Of a stretch of 9,115 nucleotides of DNA, positions 5,854 to 9,115 are shown piece after piece. The stretch's first letter is position 1. The number at the start of each line of letters is the position of its first letter. A model generated the notes under the pieces. The model was not told the DNA's origin. It did no database searches and saw nothing but the letters and a program-made list of their open reading frames with translations. Location: contig JAUYGE010000015.1 in assembly GCA_030690705.1 (NCBI GenBank), forward strand, positions 1 through 9,115. The letters run 5' to 3'. This DNA comes from Dehalococcoidia bacterium (GTDB lineage: Bacteria; Chloroflexota; Dehalococcoidia; JAENJB01). A program made the position numbers and the translations under genes.

Positions 5854-7040
5854 GTCCAGTCCGTCTCCCTGCAATTCTGCGACCCACCGGCCCCCTTGCC
5901 TTGCCCGGCAGAACACCCCGCTTCCACCGACCCGTTCAGCAGGCTGGAATAGTAATCCACTACGCGCTGGGCGACCTTATTCCAACTGTACTGCTCAGCT
6001 TTCAGCCTGCCCCTGGCGCCCATCTCCTGCTGCAGGACCCTGTTCTCCAGGACATGAAGCAAAGCCTCCGCCAGCGCTCCCGAGTCTCTGGGCGGCACCA
6101 GCAAACCCTCTGCTCCGTGCGTCAAGAGGTCGGCGAATCCATCGATATTGCTCGCCACAATGGGCTTCCCGGTTGCCATGGCTTCCAGCAACACAATACC
6201 GAAGCTCTCGTGGCCCGTAGCCGGCGCACAGACCACATCGGCAGTCCGATAGTATCGCGGCAAGTCCTGGAGTGACACCTGACCGGCGAAGACAACATCC
6301 TCGAGGTTTTCCTTCAGCACGGTCTTCTCGTATCCCTTGCGCAACCACGTGCCCGGTCCCACCAGAATCAGCCTTGTGCCGGGCAGACGTCTCTTCACTT
6401 CCGAATAGGCATCCAACAGGTAGCGGACGCCCTTGCGTTTCTCAAGACGACCTACGAAGAGAATATTCAACTTACCGTCGCACCAGCGCTCAATAGGGGC
6501 GACCGCTGGCGAGAAGAGGTCAACGTCGATTCCATTTGGTATGATCTCGTATTCGCCCGGGAAATGACGGCTAACAAACCGCATCGCCGACGGGGAGACC
6601 GCTATTCTTCCGTCCAGCCTCATGCACCACCTCTTCAGAAGGTACTTCGACCAGAAATACCCCCTGGGTTTGCTGTGGTAAGCGTGAAAGGTGCCTACCC
6701 GGATCGGAGGCGCCAGACGGAGCACGGTCAATGGCAGCGTCGGTATCAGTGGCTCGTGGATATGCACCACATCGAAGTTCTCCATGCGGAGTATCTGTTT
6801 CACCCTGGGGGACAGAGTCAACGAGAAAGTCATTCGGGCAACCGACCCGGCGCTCGGCCAGGGTATGGGTCTACCGAGAGGGATAACCTGTTCACCCAAC
6901 CCGGCGACCCTCCTCGAGCAAGGAGCTATGATCTTGACCTGATGCCCCATCTGGATGAGGCTCCGCTGAAGATGGGAAATATGATTGGTAACTCCACCGG
7001 GATAGGCATAGTCGTACGGAGAAACAAGCGCCACTTTCAT
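5850..7040 (-). CDS. pimA: GT4 glycosyltransferase, phosphatidylinositol mannosyltransferase (PimA)-like
   Basis: This GT-B glycosyltransferase (396 residues) probably transfers mannose from GDP-mannose to phosphatidylinositol on the inner membrane face. N-terminal domain: SPYDYAYPGGVTNH (7-20) with the PGGV loop, HIHEP (93-97) and GTFHAYHS (116-123), whose His119 matches the conserved active-site His of PimA. C-terminal domain: EIIPNGIDVDLFSP (165-178), FVGRLEKRKG (195-204) with donor-binding Arg198 and Lys203, and HESFGIVLLE (277-286) with the EX7E pair Glu278/Glu286. These motifs follow mycobacterial PimA closely. The tail after about 370 is low-complexity and Gly-rich. The ATG at 7040 gives the canonical MKVALVSPYDY start but lacks a clear Shine-Dalgarno. 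It begins 33 bases after ino1 and overlaps the next gene by TTGA. Sugar and acceptor are inferred from similarity and context; another GT4 donor or acceptor is possible. Confidence 0.9.
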   Translation of the reverse strand: MKVALVSPYDYAYPGGVTNHISHLQRSLIQMGHQVKIIAPCSRRVAGLGEQVIPLGRPIPWPSAGSVARMTFSLTLSPRVKQILRMENFDVVHIHEPLIPTLPLTVLRLAPPIRVGTFHAYHSKPRGYFWSKYLLKRWCMRLDGRIAVSPSAMRFVSRHFPGEYEIIPNGIDVDLFSPAVAPIERWCDGKLNILFVGRLEKRKGVRYLLDAYSEVKRRLPGTRLILVGPGTWLRKGYEKTVLKENLEDVVFAGQVSLQDLPRYYRTADVVCAPATGHESFGIVLLEAMATGKPIVASNIDGFADLLTHGAEGLLVPPRDSGALAEALLHVLENRVLQQEMGARGRLKAEQYSWNKVAQRVVDYYSSLLNGSVEAGCSAGQGKGAGGSQNCRETDWT

Positions 7041-7073
7041 AGTCGGTTACTTAGAGAGCCAGTATCAACGGGT

Positions 7074-8168
7074 CTACCTTGGCAAACATGCTTCCGTATC
7101 GTTCCCGGCGATGAAGTCCTCTACCCGGCGGTGCGCCTGGTCATCGGTTAACTGCGCTGGCGGCGACTTCATGAAGTAGGCAGATGGGGCTACCAACGCC
7201 CCTTTCATTCCTCGCTCCAGGGCAAGCTTGCAGCACCTGATGGCGTCGATAACCACCCCGGCCGAGTTAGGGCTGTCCCATACCTCCAGCTTCAACTCGA
7301 GGTTCAGAGGCACATCTCCGAAAGTACGCCCTTCCATCCTGATGTAGCACATCTTTCGGTCCTGTAACCACGGAACATAGTCGCTGGGGCCGACATGGAT
7401 GTTGTCCGCGCCAAGCGAGTAGTCCAGTTGGGAGGTGACCGCGTCCGTCTTGGAGATCTTCTTCGATTCCAGACGCTCTCGCTCCAGCATATTGTAAAAA
7501 TCAGTGTTGCCTCCGAAGTTCAACTGGTAGGTCCGCTCCAGTCTGACGCCACGGTCCCTGAACAACCTCGTCAGCACCCGGTGGGTGATGGTGGCCCCCA
7601 CCTGGGACTTGATATCATCTCCGATAATCGGCAGATTCTTCTCAGCAAACCGACCATGCCAGTAGGGTTCACGGGCGATGAATACAGGAATGCAATTGAC
7701 GAAACCGCAGCCTGCCTCCAGCACCTGTTCCACATACCACTTGGTAGCCTCCTCGCTGCCAACGGGGAGATAGTTGATGACGATCTCCGTCCCCGTTTCC
7801 TTCAGGATCTTCACGATATTGGCCGTCGCCCCGGGAGCTTTGGTAATGATCTTTGAGAGGTACTTGCCCAGCCCGTCATGGGTCATTCCTCGCATCACCG
7901 TCACCCCCATTTTGGGCACCTCACAGAACTTGTAGGTATTGTTGGGCGGAGTGTAGATGGCCTCGGCCACGTCCTTACCAACCTTGTTTCGGTCGATGTC
8001 AAAGGCAGCAACCACCTTAATGTCTTTGATATGATAACCGCCCAGGTTGACATGCATCAAGCCAGCAATGGACTGCCCCTCTTGAGCATCCCGATAGTAA
8101 TGAAGGCCCTGGACCAGCGAGGAGGCGCAATTGCCCAGACCAATTATGGCTACCTTTATTTCGCCCAT
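7074..8168 (-). CDS. ino1: Inositol-3-phosphate synthase (myo-inositol-1-phosphate synthase)
   Basis: Ino1 converts glucose-6-phosphate to 1L-myo-inositol-1-phosphate with NAD as a recycled cofactor. The 364-residue length is that of the short actinobacterial/archaeal form, not the ~500-residue eukaryotic one. Motifs: Rossmann glycine loop [12 protein letters not shown] (10-21); INYLPVGS (131-138); [11 protein letters not shown] (155-165); [17 protein letters not shown] (181-197); [12 protein letters not shown] (217-228); and [12 protein letters not shown] (235-246), whose lysines match the catalytic cluster. A late SAYFMKSPP (329-337) matches the conserved Lys near the C terminus. The ATG at 8168 is supported by an upstream AGGAAG. 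It leads the cassette with the pimA-like gene and the PI-synthase-like gene, which would use its product. A 7-bp hairpin lies in its leader. No key residue appears missing. Confidence 0.96.
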   Translation of the reverse strand: MGEIKVAIIGLGNCASSLVQGLHYYRDAQEGQSIAGLMHVNLGGYHIKDIKVVAAFDIDRNKVGKDVAEAIYTPPNNTYKFCEVPKMGVTVMRGMTHDGLGKYLSKIITKAPGATANIVKILKETGTEIVINYLPVGSEEATKWYVEQVLEAGCGFVNCIPVFIAREPYWHGRFAEKNLPIIGDDIKSQVGATITHRVLTRLFRDRGVRLERTYQLNFGGNTDFYNMLERERLESKKISKTDAVTSQLDYSLGADNIHVGPSDYVPWLQDRKMCYIRMEGRTFGDVPLNLELKLEVWDSPNSAGVVIDAIRCCKLALERGMKGALVAPSAYFMKSPPAQLTDDQAHRRVEDFIAGNDTEACLPR

Positions 8169-8178
8169 GATTTTGTTT

Positions 8179-8184
8179 CTTCCT
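8179..8184 (-). promoter_or_regulatory. Shine-Dalgarno of ino1
   Basis: AGGAAG on the - strand lies ten bases before the ATG at 8168, supporting that start. It sits just downstream of a perfect 7-bp hairpin. Confidence 0.55.
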
Positions 8185-8190
8185 TTACTG

Positions 8191-8208
8191 CTCTTTCCTG
8201 CGAAAGAG
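8191..8208 (-). other. Perfect inverted repeat (hairpin) in the ino1 leader
   Basis: In the 84-base gap between usp and ino1, the - strand reads CTCTTTC-GCAG-GAAAGAG, a perfect 7-bp stem with a 4-base loop. It ends six bases before the ino1 Shine-Dalgarno. There is no T-run after it on either strand, so it does not look like an intrinsic terminator; an operator or leader structure is possible. A second, weaker stem (GAGAA/TTCTC, 8229-8243) lies closer to usp. I could not find a convincing -35/-10 pair in this gap. Confidence 0.35.
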
Positions 8209-8252
8209 AGAACTTAAGCGCCAGGTTGCGAGAACCACTTTCTCAGATGGCT

Positions 8253-9113
8253 CTAATCCTTTCCCCTTATCACCAGTATGGGAATCTCCAGCGAATGCAG
8301 CACCTTGTCCATCACGCTGCCGAACACGAGACGGCTGAGTCCCCCGCGTCCATGGGTTGACATGGCCACCAGGTCTACACCTTTCTCCTTGGCATAGTCC
8401 GGTATCATTTCATCAGCCACGCCTTCGATTATCTCGGCAGAAACGGCGATTCCCTTCCCCTTCACCTCCGCACTCATCTGACTCAGGTAATCCGAGGCCG
8501 CCTTTCTCATGTCCTCCATTAGTTGCTCCGGAAAGCTGAAATCGAGTTCCCCCGCGCCCGTCAAACGGTATGCTGGTAGAGGGATATGCAGCAGCTTGAT
8601 TTCTGCTTTCATCTTGCGGGCCAGCTCTTCAGCATAGGGAAGAGCCACCGCACCCAGCGACGATCCGTCCAGGGGGACCAGAATACGGCTGAACTTTGCC
8701 TCCGAAGCCTTGCGCTCCCGATAAAGCTTGGCATTGATCAGGAGAACGGGCGTCAGCGACGAGCGCACTATCTTCCCGGCCACGCTACCCATCACCCAGC
8801 GGGCTACGCCGGAGCGGCCATGGGTTGCCATGATGATGAGACCTATGCTGTTCTTGCGAGCGTAGTCAACGGTTTCCTCCGCAGGATTACCGTAGAGGAA
8901 CGCCGCCTTCGCCCGAACCGCTTCCTCAGCTAGTCCAGCCGCCACTCGCTCTAAATAGATCCGAATAAGGCGCTCGAACTTCCGCTCCTCCTCTCCTCCT
9001 ACAGCCACCACATCGACTTCACTTCCAAAGGCCTGAGCTAGCGTAATCGCATAGGGCAAGGCCATTTCCGCCTGTTCGGAACCGTCCAGAGGGATCAGAA
9101 TCCTTTCGTACAT
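8253..9113 (-). CDS. Tandem-domain universal stress protein (UspA family)
   Basis: The protein has 286 residues with two UspA domains. Domain 1 (about 1-127) opens with RILIPLDGSEQAEMALPYA and ends with ATHGRSGVARWVMGS (96-110) and PVLLI. Domain 2 (about 141-283) opens with RILVPLDGSSLGAVALPYA and ends with STHGRGGLSRLVFGS (252-266) and PILVIRG. Both keep the first-strand Asp and the Gly-rich THGRxG...GS loop that binds ATP in nucleotide-binding members, so both halves probably bind nucleotide. Domain 1 is shorter because the segment after its second strand is reduced. Such cytoplasmic proteins respond to energy or redox stress, but the specific role cannot be told here. The ATG at 9113 matches the usual MYxRILIPLDGS start; its upstream region is outside the window. 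ino1 follows after 84 bases, so linkage to the lipid cassette is uncertain. Confidence 0.93.
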   Translation of the reverse strand: MYERILIPLDGSEQAEMALPYAITLAQAFGSEVDVVAVGGEEERKFERLIRIYLERVAAGLAEEAVRAKAAFLYGNPAEETVDYARKNSIGLIIMATHGRSGVARWVMGSVAGKIVRSSLTPVLLINAKLYRERKASEAKFSRILVPLDGSSLGAVALPYAEELARKMKAEIKLLHIPLPAYRLTGAGELDFSFPEQLMEDMRKAASDYLSQMSAEVKGKGIAVSAEIIEGVADEMIPDYAKEKGVDLVAMSTHGRGGLSRLVFGSVMDKVLHSLEIPILVIRGKD

Positions 9114-9115
9114 GA

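Noticed and set aside
5854..5916. GTG start at 5916 for the CDP-alcohol phosphotransferase
   Set aside because: It would overlap the glycosyltransferase gene by 67 bases and add non-family residues; the TTGA overlap at 5853 is more plausible.

Overview
The window looks like a chromosomal core region of a bacterium in the Chloroflexota, most likely class Dehalococcoidia. The basis is gene content and order: pnp-dapB-asd-dapA facing purA, then a CDP-alcohol phosphotransferase, a PimA-like glycosyltransferase and inositol-phosphate synthase. From memory this resembles dehalococcoid genomes; no search was run. G+C is moderately high (by eye in the upper fifties percent), coding density is very high, and there are no RNA genes, insertion sequences, CRISPR arrays or phage genes. 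The longest stretch without a gene is 84 bases.

Layout. On the + strand (1-3911) lie the C-terminal half of polynucleotide phosphorylase and then three tightly spaced genes for the front of the diaminopimelate/lysine pathway: dapB, an asd homologue and dapA. On the - strand (9113 down to 3917) lie a tandem universal stress protein, then ino1, a pimA-like GT4 glycosyltransferase, a phosphatidylinositol-phosphate-synthase-like membrane enzyme, and purA. The last three - strand genes are packed with stop/start overlaps (TTGA and TAATG). The two blocks converge with only 5 bases between the dapA and purA stop codons.

How the genes work together. Ino1 would make inositol-1-phosphate from glucose-6-phosphate, the CDP-alcohol enzyme would couple it to CDP-diacylglycerol, and the PimA-like enzyme would mannosylate the lipid. 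This is a compact inositol-phospholipid cassette related to mycobacterial pgsA1-pimA, with purA as its distal gene. On the other strand Asd, DapA and DapB would act in sequence from aspartyl phosphate to tetrahydrodipicolinate.

The most unusual observation is in the asd homologue. The reading frame is intact and the fold motifs are well kept, but the catalytic Cys is displaced or lost (NPCAITIQ instead of NPNCxTIQ), the substrate-binding Arg is Gln, and the catalytic His is Asn. It may be a pseudoenzyme or a repurposed ASADH sitting in an otherwise normal lysine operon.
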